From a virus: a DNA stretch of 24,067 nt. The notes below the pieces were generated by a model. That model did not search any database. It saw only the letters and a list, made by a program, of their open reading frames with translations, and was not told the origin of the DNA. Both the position numbers and the translations under genes were made by a program. Below are positions 1 to 7,549 of the stretch, piece by piece. Position 1 is the first letter of the stretch, and every line of letters begins with the position of its first letter. The stretch is from IMG/VR virus record IMGVR_UViG_3300048999_000092, positions 1 to 24,067 of that record; one strand, 5' to 3'.

Positions 1-127
1 TCTTTTCTCTCCCCGCGGTTGGCCGGGCGACGCGTCTGGGGCTGGTTGCGCGTCCGCAGGACTGCAATTGCGGTGCTTCGCAGGTCGCGCTGGTGGCTCA
101 CTGGGAGCACTGCGCCTCCCGGGTCCG
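1..127. repeat. 127-bp direct terminal repeat, left copy
   Basis: Positions 1-127 are identical base for base to 23941-24067. A repeat of exactly 127 bases is the size left when a circular or circularly permuted genome is assembled with a k-mer of 127, so I read it as an assembly overlap and not as a biological long terminal repeat. The reading frame that crosses the joined ends supports true adjacency. Confidence 0.95.
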
Positions 128-140
128 GAGCGGCGGGTGA
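3..140 (+). CDS. 3' part of a small Cys/His protein split by the contig ends
   Basis: This is the C-terminal part of the gene that starts at 23802. When the repeat is collapsed, the frame runs through the junction without a stop and ends at TGA 138-140. The visible portion carries a cysteine/histidine cluster (DCNCG, then HWEHC), which could bind one metal ion. The TGA overlaps the GTG start of the terminase (GTGA, 137-140), the typical arrangement for translational coupling in this genome. Function is unknown. Its place just before the terminase is where phages of this type often keep small packaging-associated genes, but nothing in the sequence proves that role. Confidence 0.75.
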   Translation, partial: FSLPAVGRATRLGLVARPQDCNCGASQVALVAHWEHCASRVRSGG

Positions 141-1708
141 AGGTTCGTGACGCGCTCGAGGACCCGGCCGAGATCCTGGCCGGGTACTCCTGGCTGGCGC
201 CGTTCAGGGTGGTGCCGGCGGATGCTGCGCTGCCGCTGTGGATGTCTCCGCCGCCGGCCGATGCGGTCGGCTCGTACGGCGCTGCCGCGGTTGCGTGGAT
301 CGAGAGCGAGCAGCGGATCGTGCTGCGGTGGTGGCAGGCGCTCGCGATCACGCGCCAGCTGGAGCACCGCGCGGATGGGTCGCTGGTCCACGGCACGGTG
401 CTGGAGTCGGCGCCGCGCCGGGCCGGGAAGTCGGTTCGGGTGCGCGGGCTCGCGCTGTGGCGGATGGCGCACCCGGAACTGTTCGGCGAGGTCCAGACCG
501 TCATCCACACCGGGTCGGACGTAGCGATCTGCCGCGAGATCCAGCGTGGTTCGTGGCGATGGGCCGAGGAGCGGGCGGGCTGGACCGTATCGCGGGCCAA
601 CGGCAAGGAAGCGCTCGAAACGCCTGAGGGCGATCGTTGGCTGGTCCGTGCGCAGGATGCGGTGTACGGGTACGACGTGACGCTGGGCGTGGTCGACGAG
701 GCCTGGAAGGTGAAGCCCGACACCGTCAGTGAGGGGCTTGAGCCGGCCACGCTGGAACGGCTGTCTCCCCAGCTTCACGTGACCAGTACTGCGCATCGGA
801 GGGCGACGAGCCTGATGCCGACGATGCTGCGGTCCGCGCTGACCGTCGACGACCCTCGGGTGCTGGTGCTTGTGTGGGCAGCACGGCAGGGAGCCGACCC
901 GGGCGACCCGGCGGTGTGGCGGGCAGCCTCGCCGTACTGGTCGACGCACCGGGCCCAGATGGTCGCGAGCAAGTACGCGAAGGCGCTCGCCGGCGAGGTC
1001 GACCCGGCCGCCGACGATCCCGACCCGATGGCGGGATTCTGTGCGCAGTACCTGAACCTGTGGAACCTCGACACCGGCGTGGCGATCGGCGAGCGCGCTT
1101 TCGACGCGGCCGCGTGGGAACGGTCGGCCGATGCCGAGGGCAACCTTGACGGCGTGATGCGATCGCAGGTCGCAGTGTGCGTCGAGGTCAGCGAGGACCT
1201 GCAACACGTGACGCTGATCGCGGCCGCCCAGCTCGAGGACGGCCGGACGCGCGGTGAGCCGGTAGCGGCGTGGAGCTCCGTCGACGCGGCCCGTTCCAGT
1301 ACGCCGGACCAGCCGTCGATGTACGACCTGATCAAGCGGATCCGGCCGCGGTACGTCGGATGGTTCCCCAGCGGCCCGGGCGCCGTGCTCGACGTCGAAC
1401 TGGCCAAGGCCTACCCCGAGGACAAGGGCCGCATCCGGGGCCGCCGGCTCGTCGGGCAAGCCCAGTGGATCGCCTGCCAAGGCCTCGCTGAGCAGCTGCT
1501 CGCCGCCCGGATCGTGCACCCCGACGACCCGCTGGTCAACGCGCAGATACAGGCCGCGTCGAAGCAGCATTCGGGGGACGGGTGGCGGATCGTGCGCCGA
1601 GACGCCGGCCACGTCGACGCGGCGTACGCGTTCGCCGGAGCGGTGCACCTGGCCCGGCAGATCCCGAGACGCCGGCGGATCAGCGGAACCGCAAAATCGG
1701 CCGCCTGA
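137..1708 (+). CDS. Terminase large subunit
   Basis: ATP-driven motor that packages phage DNA into the prohead and cuts it with its nuclease domain. The ATPase half has a Walker A-like PRRAGKS at residues 93-99 and a Walker B ending in DE at 187-188 (VTLGVVDEAW). The C-terminal half looks like the RNase H-fold nuclease, with an acidic strand (VAVCVEVSED) near residue 350 and a late aspartate at about 494 in HVDAAYA. I chose GTG 137 because it overlaps the preceding stop (GTGA) and has GGAG six bases upstream. A TTG at 68 in the same frame would add 23 residues but overlaps the upstream gene. At 523 aa it is a normal size for the family. The portal gene follows. No small terminase subunit is recognisable nearby. 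Confidence 0.93.
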   Translation: MKVRDALEDPAEILAGYSWLAPFRVVPADAALPLWMSPPPADAVGSYGAAAVAWIESEQRIVLRWWQALAITRQLEHRADGSLVHGTVLESAPRRAGKSVRVRGLALWRMAHPELFGEVQTVIHTGSDVAICREIQRGSWRWAEERAGWTVSRANGKEALETPEGDRWLVRAQDAVYGYDVTLGVVDEAWKVKPDTVSEGLEPATLERLSPQLHVTSTAHRRATSLMPTMLRSALTVDDPRVLVLVWAARQGADPGDPAVWRAASPYWSTHRAQMVASKYAKALAGEVDPAADDPDPMAGFCAQYLNLWNLDTGVAIGERAFDAAAWERSADAEGNLDGVMRSQVAVCVEVSEDLQHVTLIAAAQLEDGRTRGEPVAAWSSVDAARSSTPDQPSMYDLIKRIRPRYVGWFPSGPGAVLDVELAKAYPEDKGRIRGRRLVGQAQWIACQGLAEQLLAARIVHPDDPLVNAQIQAASKQHSGDGWRIVRRDAGHVDAAYAFAGAVHLARQIPRRRRISGTAKSAA

Positions 1709-1725
1709 GATCTCCATAGCAGACC

Positions 1726-1748
1726 GAAACTGGAAATCTTCCGGTTTC
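1726..1748 (+). other. Stem-loop between terminase and portal genes
   Basis: GAAACTGGAA (1726-1735), a 3-base loop ATC, then TTCCGGTTTC (1739-1748): a 10-bp stem with one G-U pair. No T-run follows, so it is not a classic terminator. It touches a possible GTG portal start at 1750, which is one reason to prefer the downstream start at 1789. Confidence 0.4.
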
Positions 1749-1788
1749 AGTGCCGGAAAACCGGAAATCCTCCCGTACCCTGCGAGCT

Positions 1789-3027
1789 GTGGGGATCTTC
1801 AACAGGCGCCGGAAGCCGACCAGGCAGGTACACGCTGGCCGGCCCCCGCAGGCTTTCACGCTGGACGTGCCGCCCGAGATCACCGGCGCACTCCGGCTGA
1901 TGGACATGGCGCCCCGGGTCGTCCGGCGCGAGGCGCTCCAGGTGCCGGCGGTGCTGGCGGCCCGCAACCGGATCTGCACCACCTTGGCGACGCTGCCGCT
2001 GAAGCTGCACGGGCCTGACCGGACGATCCGCGACTGGCCGCTGTTCAGCCAACCTGACCCGAACATTGCGGCGAGCGTGACCTGGGCGCTGACGTACGAA
2101 GATCTGTTGTTCGAGGCGGTGGCCTGGTGGCAGGTGATGAGCCGCAACGCCGCTGGCTGGCCGGTCACGGTCCGGCACGTGCCGCACACCTCGGTCAGTC
2201 CGCAGCCGTTTCCATGGCGGGGGCCGGCCGACGTCATCACCCCGGACCTACAGATCCCCGAAAACCCGCACGGCGTGTACGTCGACGGACAGTTCGTGCC
2301 CAACCGGGACATCATCCGATTCGACTCGCCCAACCCGCCGCTGCTGGTCCACGCCGCACGCGCGATCCGGACCTGTCTGCTGCTCGACGCAACCGCCGGC
2401 CGGTACGCCAACGAGCCCATGAGCGTCGGCTACTTCGAGCCGGACGACTCCGGCATCGACCCGTTCGAAGACGAGGACGACGCCGATGTGGCGATCGACG
2501 CATGGCTGGGGAAGTGGGCGGCCTCGCGTAGGGCGCACGCGTGGGGCTGGATCCCGCCGGGCGTCAAACTCGGCGACGGTACAGCGTTCAGCCCGAAGGA
2601 CCTCCAGTTGGCCGACGCCCGACAGCACGCCGTCCTGGAGATCGCCCGCGCTACTGGCGTCGACCCCGAAGATCTGGGCGTCTCGACCACCTCACGGACC
2701 TACGCGAACCGCGAGGACCGGTTGCAGGACTTCCTCAACTTCACGCTCGGCGGCTACATCTCCACAGTGCAGGACCGGCTGTCGATGCGCGATGTCACCC
2801 CGAACGGCTCGTATGCCCGGATCAAGCTCGACGGGTTCCTGAAGGCCGACCTGACCACGCGGCTGAACGCCTACAAGCTCGGCCGCGAGGTCGGCGTGTA
2901 CGACGACGAGCGGATCGCCGAGCTCGAGGACATCCCCGACGCAACCCCGGACGCGCCGACCATCGATCCGGGTACCCGGCCGACGCTGGTCCCGGCGCCG
3001 GCCGAGAAGGGTGGGCAGGTCGCATGA
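1789..3027 (+). CDS. HK97-family portal protein
   Basis: Forms the dodecameric ring at the capsid vertex through which DNA enters and to which the connector and tail attach. The protein begins MGIFNRRRKP, a start very common in HK97-type portals. The family-typical stretch VPAVLAARNRICTTLATLPL follows near residue 50. Later come a conserved region around the DLGVS motif and the NREDRLQDFLNFTL helix, then a C-terminal stretch with FLKADLTTRLNAYKLGREVG (a frequent portal signature). Length is 412 aa from GTG 1789. An upstream GTG at 1750 would give 425 aa but lies on a stem-loop, and neither start has a strong Shine-Dalgarno sequence. The stop overlaps the next gene's ATG (ATGA). Confidence 0.92.
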   Translation: MGIFNRRRKPTRQVHAGRPPQAFTLDVPPEITGALRLMDMAPRVVRREALQVPAVLAARNRICTTLATLPLKLHGPDRTIRDWPLFSQPDPNIAASVTWALTYEDLLFEAVAWWQVMSRNAAGWPVTVRHVPHTSVSPQPFPWRGPADVITPDLQIPENPHGVYVDGQFVPNRDIIRFDSPNPPLLVHAARAIRTCLLLDATAGRYANEPMSVGYFEPDDSGIDPFEDEDDADVAIDAWLGKWAASRRAHAWGWIPPGVKLGDGTAFSPKDLQLADARQHAVLEIARATGVDPEDLGVSTTSRTYANREDRLQDFLNFTLGGYISTVQDRLSMRDVTPNGSYARIKLDGFLKADLTTRLNAYKLGREVGVYDDERIAELEDIPDATPDAPTIDPGTRPTLVPAPAEKGGQVA

Positions 3028-4826
3028 CGATCACCAGTGCAGACACCGTCAGGATCCCGGCCGGCCTCCAGTTCGATCCGACGACGGACCCGCAACGCCG
3101 GCGTCACCTCGTGCTCGCGATGCCGTGGGGTGCGCAGATCGATCCTCGGCACGTCGAGTCCGGCGGCCATGTCCTCCAGCGCGGCGACGTCCTGGTCGAC
3201 CCCGACCTGGCCCGGCAGGGATTCGTCAACGTCGACCACCTGGTCGGTGACGTCGGCCGGATCGTCGCCGCGATCGAGGACGACATCGGTATCTGGGCCG
3301 TGGTCGACCTGACCGAAGAGGGCGAACAGGTATTTGCCGCCGGCAACGGCGACGTGTCCGCCGAGATCATCCAGCCCGGCCTGCGCTGGTACTTCTCCGG
3401 GCTGGCGTTGATCAGCCCGGACGAGACTCCTGCGATCCCTGGTTCGCGGGTTGTGTTCAACACCAAGCAGTACGCCACGTTCGCAGTTCGATCGAAGGAG
3501 ACCAGCATGACCACTACGGCCCCTGAGGGCACCGGAACTGGTACCGCCCCGGCGGCCGCCGCGGCTGTCGATTTCCAGGCGTTCACGACCGCCCTGGCTG
3601 AGAAGATCGGCGAGTCGCACACCAAGCTCACCGAGGGCTTGACCAAGACGATGACCGACTCGATGACGGCCGCGTTCACGGCCGCGCTGGAGAAGCTGCC
3701 GAACCCGCAGGGTGAGCAGGGTCCGGGCGAGGTCCGTGCGGCCCGCTTCCAGGTGACGCGGGAGGAGCCGGTCTACGCCTTCAACGGCATGGGTCACTCC
3801 CTCGTCCGCGACGCCTGGTACTCGGCGCGGGAACGTGACCACGACGCGACCGAGCGGATCCGCAAGTACCGGTTGCAGTCCGAAGAGGTTTCGAAGCTGG
3901 CCGCGCACCAGGTCGCGATGCAGGCGTTCACCCCGTCCAGCACCAGCAACAGCGGCCAGATCATCCCGCCGGGCTACCGGCCCGACCTGTACGTGCCGCA
4001 GTTGCAGCAGGGCCGGCCGCTGGTCGCGATGACCTCGCAGGGCGTGATCGCGAACGCGACCCCGTTCACCGTGCCGGTGTTCACCTCGGTGTCCGGCGGG
4101 TCTCAGGACCACGTCGAGGGCACCAACCCTTCGGACGGCACCCTGACGTTCGGCACGAAGACGGTCACGCCGGGCGCGATCGATGGCAAGCTGATCCTGA
4201 CCCGCGAGATCGTGGACAGCTCGAACCCGGCGATCGATCAGATCGCGCTCGCTGCGATGCGCGAGTCCTACGCGCGGCAGACCGAGGCGAAGGTCTACAC
4301 CCTGCTGAACGGCGCGAACGGTGCCGGCGGCAGCATCACTTCCGGTTTCGTGCCGTCCGGTGCGCAGGCCTCGACGTACGTCGGCTCGACCGGCACCCCG
4401 CCGGCCGCGATCGCCGGGATCCGCAAGGAACTGGTGCGGTACCCGTTCAACCGGTTCGCGTTCCCCGACATGGCCGCGATCGGCCAGAACGCGGCGCAGA
4501 TGCTCGCGTCGGCTGTCGACACGACCGGCCGCCCGATGTACCCGTGGCTGTCGGCCGACAACTCCCCGTCCGGCGTCAACGTGCGCGGCGGCTACATGAT
4601 CGACGGCGTGCTGTTCGTGCCGGCGTGGTCGGTGTCCGGGGTCGCCGCTGGTGACTCGCAGATCCTGATCGGGAACCGGTCCGACGCCTGGGTGTGGGAG
4701 TCGCCGCTGCTGACGTTCCGGTTCGAGGAGAAGTCGGGGCCGGCCAACATCGAGCTCGCGCTGTTCGGGTACTTCGGTACCCATCTGCTGCGCCCGGTCG
4801 GCCTGTCCGGGATCCGGCTCACCTGA
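3024..4826 (+). CDS. Prohead protease and major capsid protein fusion
   Basis: A 600-aa protein that joins two normally separate head functions. Residues 1-160 resemble a prohead maturation protease: a histidine in FVNVDHLVGDVGRI and a serine in GDVSAEIIQPG could form the active site. Residues about 165-235 are low-complexity and helical (EKIGESHTKLTEGLTKTM), as expected of a scaffolding delta domain. The rest is an HK97-fold major capsid protein, with TSNSGQIIPPGYRPDLYVP and a C-terminal region typical of shell proteins (GVLFVPAWSV, FRFEEKSGPANIELALFGYFG). The start overlaps the portal stop (ATGA). An internal ATG with its own ribosome site at 3507 could make the capsid part alone. Protease-capsid fusions are known in actinophages; the catalytic assignment here is inference. 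Confidence 0.88.
   Translation: MTITSADTVRIPAGLQFDPTTDPQRRRHLVLAMPWGAQIDPRHVESGGHVLQRGDVLVDPDLARQGFVNVDHLVGDVGRIVAAIEDDIGIWAVVDLTEEGEQVFAAGNGDVSAEIIQPGLRWYFSGLALISPDETPAIPGSRVVFNTKQYATFAVRSKETSMTTTAPEGTGTGTAPAAAAAVDFQAFTTALAEKIGESHTKLTEGLTKTMTDSMTAAFTAALEKLPNPQGEQGPGEVRAARFQVTREEPVYAFNGMGHSLVRDAWYSARERDHDATERIRKYRLQSEEVSKLAAHQVAMQAFTPSSTSNSGQIIPPGYRPDLYVPQLQQGRPLVAMTSQGVIANATPFTVPVFTSVSGGSQDHVEGTNPSDGTLTFGTKTVTPGAIDGKLILTREIVDSSNPAIDQIALAAMRESYARQTEAKVYTLLNGANGAGGSITSGFVPSGAQASTYVGSTGTPPAAIAGIRKELVRYPFNRFAFPDMAAIGQNAAQMLASAVDTTGRPMYPWLSADNSPSGVNVRGGYMIDGVLFVPAWSVSGVAAGDSQILIGNRSDAWVWESPLLTFRFEEKSGPANIELALFGYFGTHLLRPVGLSGIRLT
3495..3509 (+). promoter_or_regulatory. Internal ribosome site and in-frame start inside the capsid gene
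   Basis: AAGGAG (3495-3500) sits six bases before an in-frame ATG at 3507 (codon 162 of the fusion). The ATG falls between the protease-like and the delta/capsid regions, so initiation here would yield a 439-aa capsid precursor without the protease. This is one of the best Shine-Dalgarno sequences in the head module. Function inferred from position and spacing. Confidence 0.6.
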
Positions 4827-5071
4827 TGCCTCGAGCGAAGAAGGCCGACACGGCTGGTCCGGATCTTCCTTCGGACCAGCCGGAGTCGATGCGCTCCGAA
4901 GAGGTCATGGTCGTGCCGCCGGCTCAGGAGGAGCCGGTGCGCTGCGGTGGCCATGTCCTCACCGACCGGGGCTGGGTGCTCGAAGGCACCGAGCTGGACC
5001 CGGAACCCGAACAAGACGCTGCCAGCGAGGGCGACGCACCCGCGCCGGCTTCGGGCACGGAACAGGAGTAG
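4826..5071 (+). CDS. Small acidic protein of the head module, unknown function
   Basis: An 81-aa protein whose ATG overlaps the capsid stop (TGATG), so it is probably translated by coupling. It is rich in Pro, Glu and Asp, and lacks obvious membrane segments. A central patch (RCGGHVLTDRGWVLEGTEL) is the only part that looks folded. I do not recognise a family. Small genes at this place, directly after the capsid gene, are often head-associated or connector accessory proteins, but that is position only. Confidence 0.7.
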   Translation: MPRAKKADTAGPDLPSDQPESMRSEEVMVVPPAQEEPVRCGGHVLTDRGWVLEGTELDPEPEQDAASEGDAPAPASGTEQE

Positions 5072-5074
5072 GCC

Positions 5075-5395
5075 ATGGCTGCACTCACGCTGCAACAGAT
5101 CCCCGTTGCAGGGCTGGACATCGGCGCCCTCGCCGCGGCCAGCGCCGGCGGCGACACGGTCCAGGTCACTGCGAACGAGATGGGCGGCTGGGACCTCGCG
5201 TCTGCAGCGCTCGTGTTCCGCAACGGCGACGCCAGCTCGAAGACGATCAGCATCGGCGGCGCGGCCAACGTCACGGTTGCCGCCGGCGCGATCGGGATCT
5301 TCCCGCTCAAGACCGGGCAAGGCGGCGCGAACATCGCGATCACCTACCCGGGCGGCGTCACTGCCTGCACCGTCGGCGCGGTCCAGCTGCCCTGA
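5075..5395 (+). CDS. Small beta-rich virion protein, possible capsid decoration (paralogue 1)
   Basis: A 106-aa protein with an AGGAG ribosome site just before its ATG. It is made of short hydrophobic and polar alternations with many Gly, Ala and Thr, as expected of a beta-sandwich without catalytic residues. It resembles the product of 6034-6369: LVFRNGDASSKTISIGG pairs with LEVLNGNASPDAMTISDSG, and both end in a similar run (ANIAITYPGGVTACTV against GNITITHSVTATVTYK). Small soluble proteins next to the capsid gene are often head decoration or cement proteins. That role is inferred and is not shown by a motif. Confidence 0.72.
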   Translation: MAALTLQQIPVAGLDIGALAAASAGGDTVQVTANEMGGWDLASAALVFRNGDASSKTISIGGAANVTVAAGAIGIFPLKTGQGGANIAITYPGGVTACTVGAVQLP

Positions 5396-5414
5396 GACGA
5401 GAGGAGACCGCGAG

Positions 5415-6020
5415 ATGACCTGGGCACCCGACTACGTCACCAAGGACGATCTGAAGGCCTACCTTCGGATCGACTCCGGTGACACGGTCGACGACGTCCA
5501 GTTGCCTCTCGCGGTCACCTCCAGCTCGCGGGCGGTGGATCTGACCACTCACCGGCAGTTCGGCCAGGTCTCGGCACCCGAGGCGCGGCTCTACACCCCG
5601 CGGTGGAACAGCTCGCGCTGCCGGTGGGTGATCGAGATCGACGACCTGATGGACGCGACCGGGTTCACCCTGAACATCGCTGCCGGCGCGATCACGCAGT
5701 ACCAGCTGGAGCCGTTGAACGCGGCACAGCGGGGCCGGCCGTGGACGCGCGTCGTCATCAGCAAGGACTCGACGATCAAACCGAAGGGCGAAGTCGGCGA
5801 GGCGACCTCGGTCGGTAAGTGGGGTTGGCTCGCGATCCCCGGCACGGTGAAGGAAGCGACCCTCATCCAGGGGGCGCGGTTCAACAAGCGGCGTGACGCA
5901 CCGTTCGGTATCGCAGGATCGCCCGATTCCGGTAGCGAACTGCGCCTGCTCGCAAAGGTCGACCCGGACGTGGCAGTGATGCTCGCGTCCTACATCCGTC
6001 GACGGCTCGCGGTCGGCTAG
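5415..6020 (+). CDS. Head-tail adaptor (gp6/gp15-like connector)
   Basis: Predicted ring protein that binds the underside of the portal. The N-terminus (YVTKDDLKAYLRID, then DDVQLPLAVTSSSRAVDLTTHRQFG) fits the helical core of gp6-like connectors: a short helix, an acidic loop, then a helix ending in an aromatic-rich turn. The middle and C-terminal parts are beta-rich and end in VAVMLASYIRRRLAVG, a final helix also usual in the family. A GAGGAG ribosome site lies upstream of ATG 5415. At 201 aa it is longer than the minimal gp6 fold, closer to actinophage adaptor proteins. It sits between the two paralogous beta-rich proteins. Confidence 0.75.
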   Translation: MTWAPDYVTKDDLKAYLRIDSGDTVDDVQLPLAVTSSSRAVDLTTHRQFGQVSAPEARLYTPRWNSSRCRWVIEIDDLMDATGFTLNIAAGAITQYQLEPLNAAQRGRPWTRVVISKDSTIKPKGEVGEATSVGKWGWLAIPGTVKEATLIQGARFNKRRDAPFGIAGSPDSGSELRLLAKVDPDVAVMLASYIRRRLAVG

Positions 6021-6033
6021 GAAGGAACCCCCG

Positions 6034-6369
6034 ATGGCAACTCTCACCGCTACTGTCCCGACCCGCACCGGCGTACTCACACCCGGTGCGGCCGTGGCCG
6101 CGACCGACGTCGTGCCGGCCTCGATCCTGGGTATCAACGGCGCCCTGCTCGAGGTCCTGAACGGCAACGCGTCCCCGGACGCCATGACGATCAGCGACTC
6201 CGGATCCAGCGCGGCCGGTACGCCGGTCACCAACTACGCGGCCACGGTCGCCAACGCCACCAACAGGGTGTTCAAGCTGTCGCCGAAGCAGGCCGATGCC
6301 AACGGCAACATCACGATCACCCACTCGGTCACCGCCACGGTGACCTACAAGCTCTATCCCCTGGGCTGA
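6034..6369 (+). CDS. Small beta-rich virion protein (paralogue 2)
   Basis: A 111-aa protein with AAGGAA upstream of ATG 6034. It is Thr/Ala/Gly/Val-rich with no charged catalytic cluster and no membrane segment. The central and C-terminal parts resemble the product of 5075-5395 (see there), so the two look like products of a duplication that now flank the adaptor gene. Possible roles are capsid decoration or a small connector or tail accessory. I cannot distinguish between these from the sequence. Confidence 0.7.
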   Translation: MATLTATVPTRTGVLTPGAAVAATDVVPASILGINGALLEVLNGNASPDAMTISDSGSSAAGTPVTNYAATVANATNRVFKLSPKQADANGNITITHSVTATVTYKLYPLG

Positions 6370-6371
6370 TC

Positions 6372-6773
6372 ATGAACCTCGACACGGTGATGACCGAGGT
6401 GGCCGGCCGCCTCGACACGATCACGGGCCTGCGCGTCTTCGACCACCCGGTCGACGAGCTGCAACCCCCGACCGCCATCGTGTCGCTACCCCAGATCGCG
6501 TTCGACCAGACCTACGGCCGCGGCAGCGACCGGTACGCGATGCCGGTCCTGCTCGCGATCGGGAAGGTCGAGAGCAGGGCGTCCCGCAACAACCTGGCTC
6601 CGTACATCGCTGGGTCCGGCCCCAAATCGTTCAAGGCCGTGCTCGAGGACTACGACCCGGTCTCGTTCGACAGCGTGCGCGTCCAGCAGGTCGACTTCGA
6701 CGTAGTGACCTGGGGATCCGTCGATTTTCTGACCGCAACGTTCCTCCTGGACATCATGGGAAGTGGAGCCTGA
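6372..6773 (+). CDS. Tail terminator / head-tail joining protein
   Basis: A 133-aa protein that follows the 6034 gene by two bases and precedes the tail tube gene. It begins with an amphipathic helix (LDTVMTEVAGRLDTI), followed by a beta-rich body with PPTAIVSLPQIAFDQTYGRG and a late strand pair (VRVQQVDFDVVTWG, DFLTATFLLDIMG). This layout and size match tail terminator proteins of long-tailed phages, which cap the tube and dock it to the connector. Position between adaptor and tail tube supports this. Sequence evidence alone is moderate. Confidence 0.7.
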   Translation: MNLDTVMTEVAGRLDTITGLRVFDHPVDELQPPTAIVSLPQIAFDQTYGRGSDRYAMPVLLAIGKVESRASRNNLAPYIAGSGPKSFKAVLEDYDPVSFDSVRVQQVDFDVVTWGSVDFLTATFLLDIMGSGA

Positions 6774-6774
6774 T

Positions 6775-7179
6775 ATGGCTAAGCAGCACGGCAAGAACAC
6801 CGTGGTCAAGGTCGGCGCTAACGACATCAGCACGTACTGCACAGCGTCCGAGCTGAACCGCAGCGGCGACACCCACGACACCACCACGTACGGCAACCTT
6901 TCGCACCGCTACACCGGCGGGTTGCTCGACGGGAAGTTCACCTGCTCCGGGGTGTACGACACCCAGACCGGCACCGGTCCGCGCGCAGTACTGCGTCCGG
7001 CGATCGGTACTACGCAGACGCTCACCCGTCAGCCCGAAGGCACGGGGTCCGGCAAGCCGCAGGACCTGTTCAGCGCGGTGCTCGCGACGTACGTCGAGAC
7101 CAACCCGGTCGCCGACATGGTCAGCTGGTCGAGTGAGTGGACGATCGACGGCGACGTCGACTCGACCCCGCAGCCGTAA
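6775..7179 (+). CDS. Major tail tube protein
   Basis: Subunit of the hexameric rings that make the tail tube. The 134-aa protein opens MAKQHGKNTVVKVGANDIS and then STYCTASELNRSGDTHDTTTYG, the pattern of small actinophage tube proteins (a strand, an 'N-x-I/L-S' turn, then a segment on altered symmetry and a Tyr-Gly turn). It closes with VSWSSEWTIDGDVDST, also typical. The start at ATG 6775 is chosen over an in-frame upstream codon because it directly follows the previous stop. The tail chaperone genes follow, as expected. Confidence 0.82.
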   Translation: MAKQHGKNTVVKVGANDISTYCTASELNRSGDTHDTTTYGNLSHRYTGGLLDGKFTCSGVYDTQTGTGPRAVLRPAIGTTQTLTRQPEGTGSGKPQDLFSAVLATYVETNPVADMVSWSSEWTIDGDVDSTPQP

Positions 7180-7189
7180 GGGGATCGTC

Positions 7190-7549
7190 GTGTCCGATGT
7201 GGATCTGAAGAACGCGCTGCTCGCCGGCGACCCCGACGTCGGCGAGACGACCCGCGAGGTCAAGACGTACGCCGGCGTCGTGATCGTCCGTGGCTTGGCC
7301 CGCGCCGAGGTGCTGAGGTTGAAGATGGCGCGCGAGGTCGGCGATATCGACGTCGCCGAGTTCGAGCAGCAGATGGTTGCGACCGCGATGGTGTCGCCGA
7401 AGATGACGCGGGACGAGGTCGCCAAGTGGCAGGAGATCGACAAGGCCGGCGGTGCGCTCGGTCAGGTGGCCGACGCGATCGCGGACCTGTCGGGCCTGAA
7501 GCAGGGAGCCGAGAAAAGCGGCGTATCTGACTCTGCAAAACAACACTGA
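7190..7549 (+). CDS. Tail assembly chaperone, upstream (G-like) frame
   Basis: A 119-aa protein that would coat the tape measure protein during tail assembly. It starts at GTG 7190 with AAGGGG about six bases upstream. The body is mostly helical and charged (ARAEVLRLKMAREVGDID, MTRDEVAKWQEI), which fits G-type chaperones. The stop is TGA 7547-7549. A second frame, open from 7500, carries the expected T-like extension with no start codon or ribosome site of its own. A minority longer product through a frameshift is therefore likely. Position between tail tube and tape measure supports the call. Confidence 0.8.
   Translation: MSDVDLKNALLAGDPDVGETTREVKTYAGVVIVRGLARAEVLRLKMAREVGDIDVAEFEQQMVATAMVSPKMTRDEVAKWQEIDKAGGALGQVADAIADLSGLKQGAEKSGVSDSAKQH

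Noticed and set aside
1-127. True long terminal repeat of a linear virion genome
   Set aside because: The exact length 127 matches a common assembly k-mer, and the repeat lies within coding sequence. I treat it as circular overlap unless read-end data show otherwise.
98-1717. Long minus-strand frame antisense to the terminase
   Set aside because: Arg/Pro/Gly-rich product without domains. It mirrors the clear terminase gene, as is usual for high-GC DNA.
2541-3023. Longer start for the capsid fusion at 2541
   Set aside because: This part overlaps the portal gene and encodes an Arg-rich shadow sequence. ATG 3024 with the ATGA overlap is the natural start.
2871-4784. 637-codon minus-strand frame antisense to the capsid gene
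   Set aside because: Composition is that of a high-GC shadow (Arg, Gly, His, Val), with no ribosome site and the capsid motifs clearly on the other strand.
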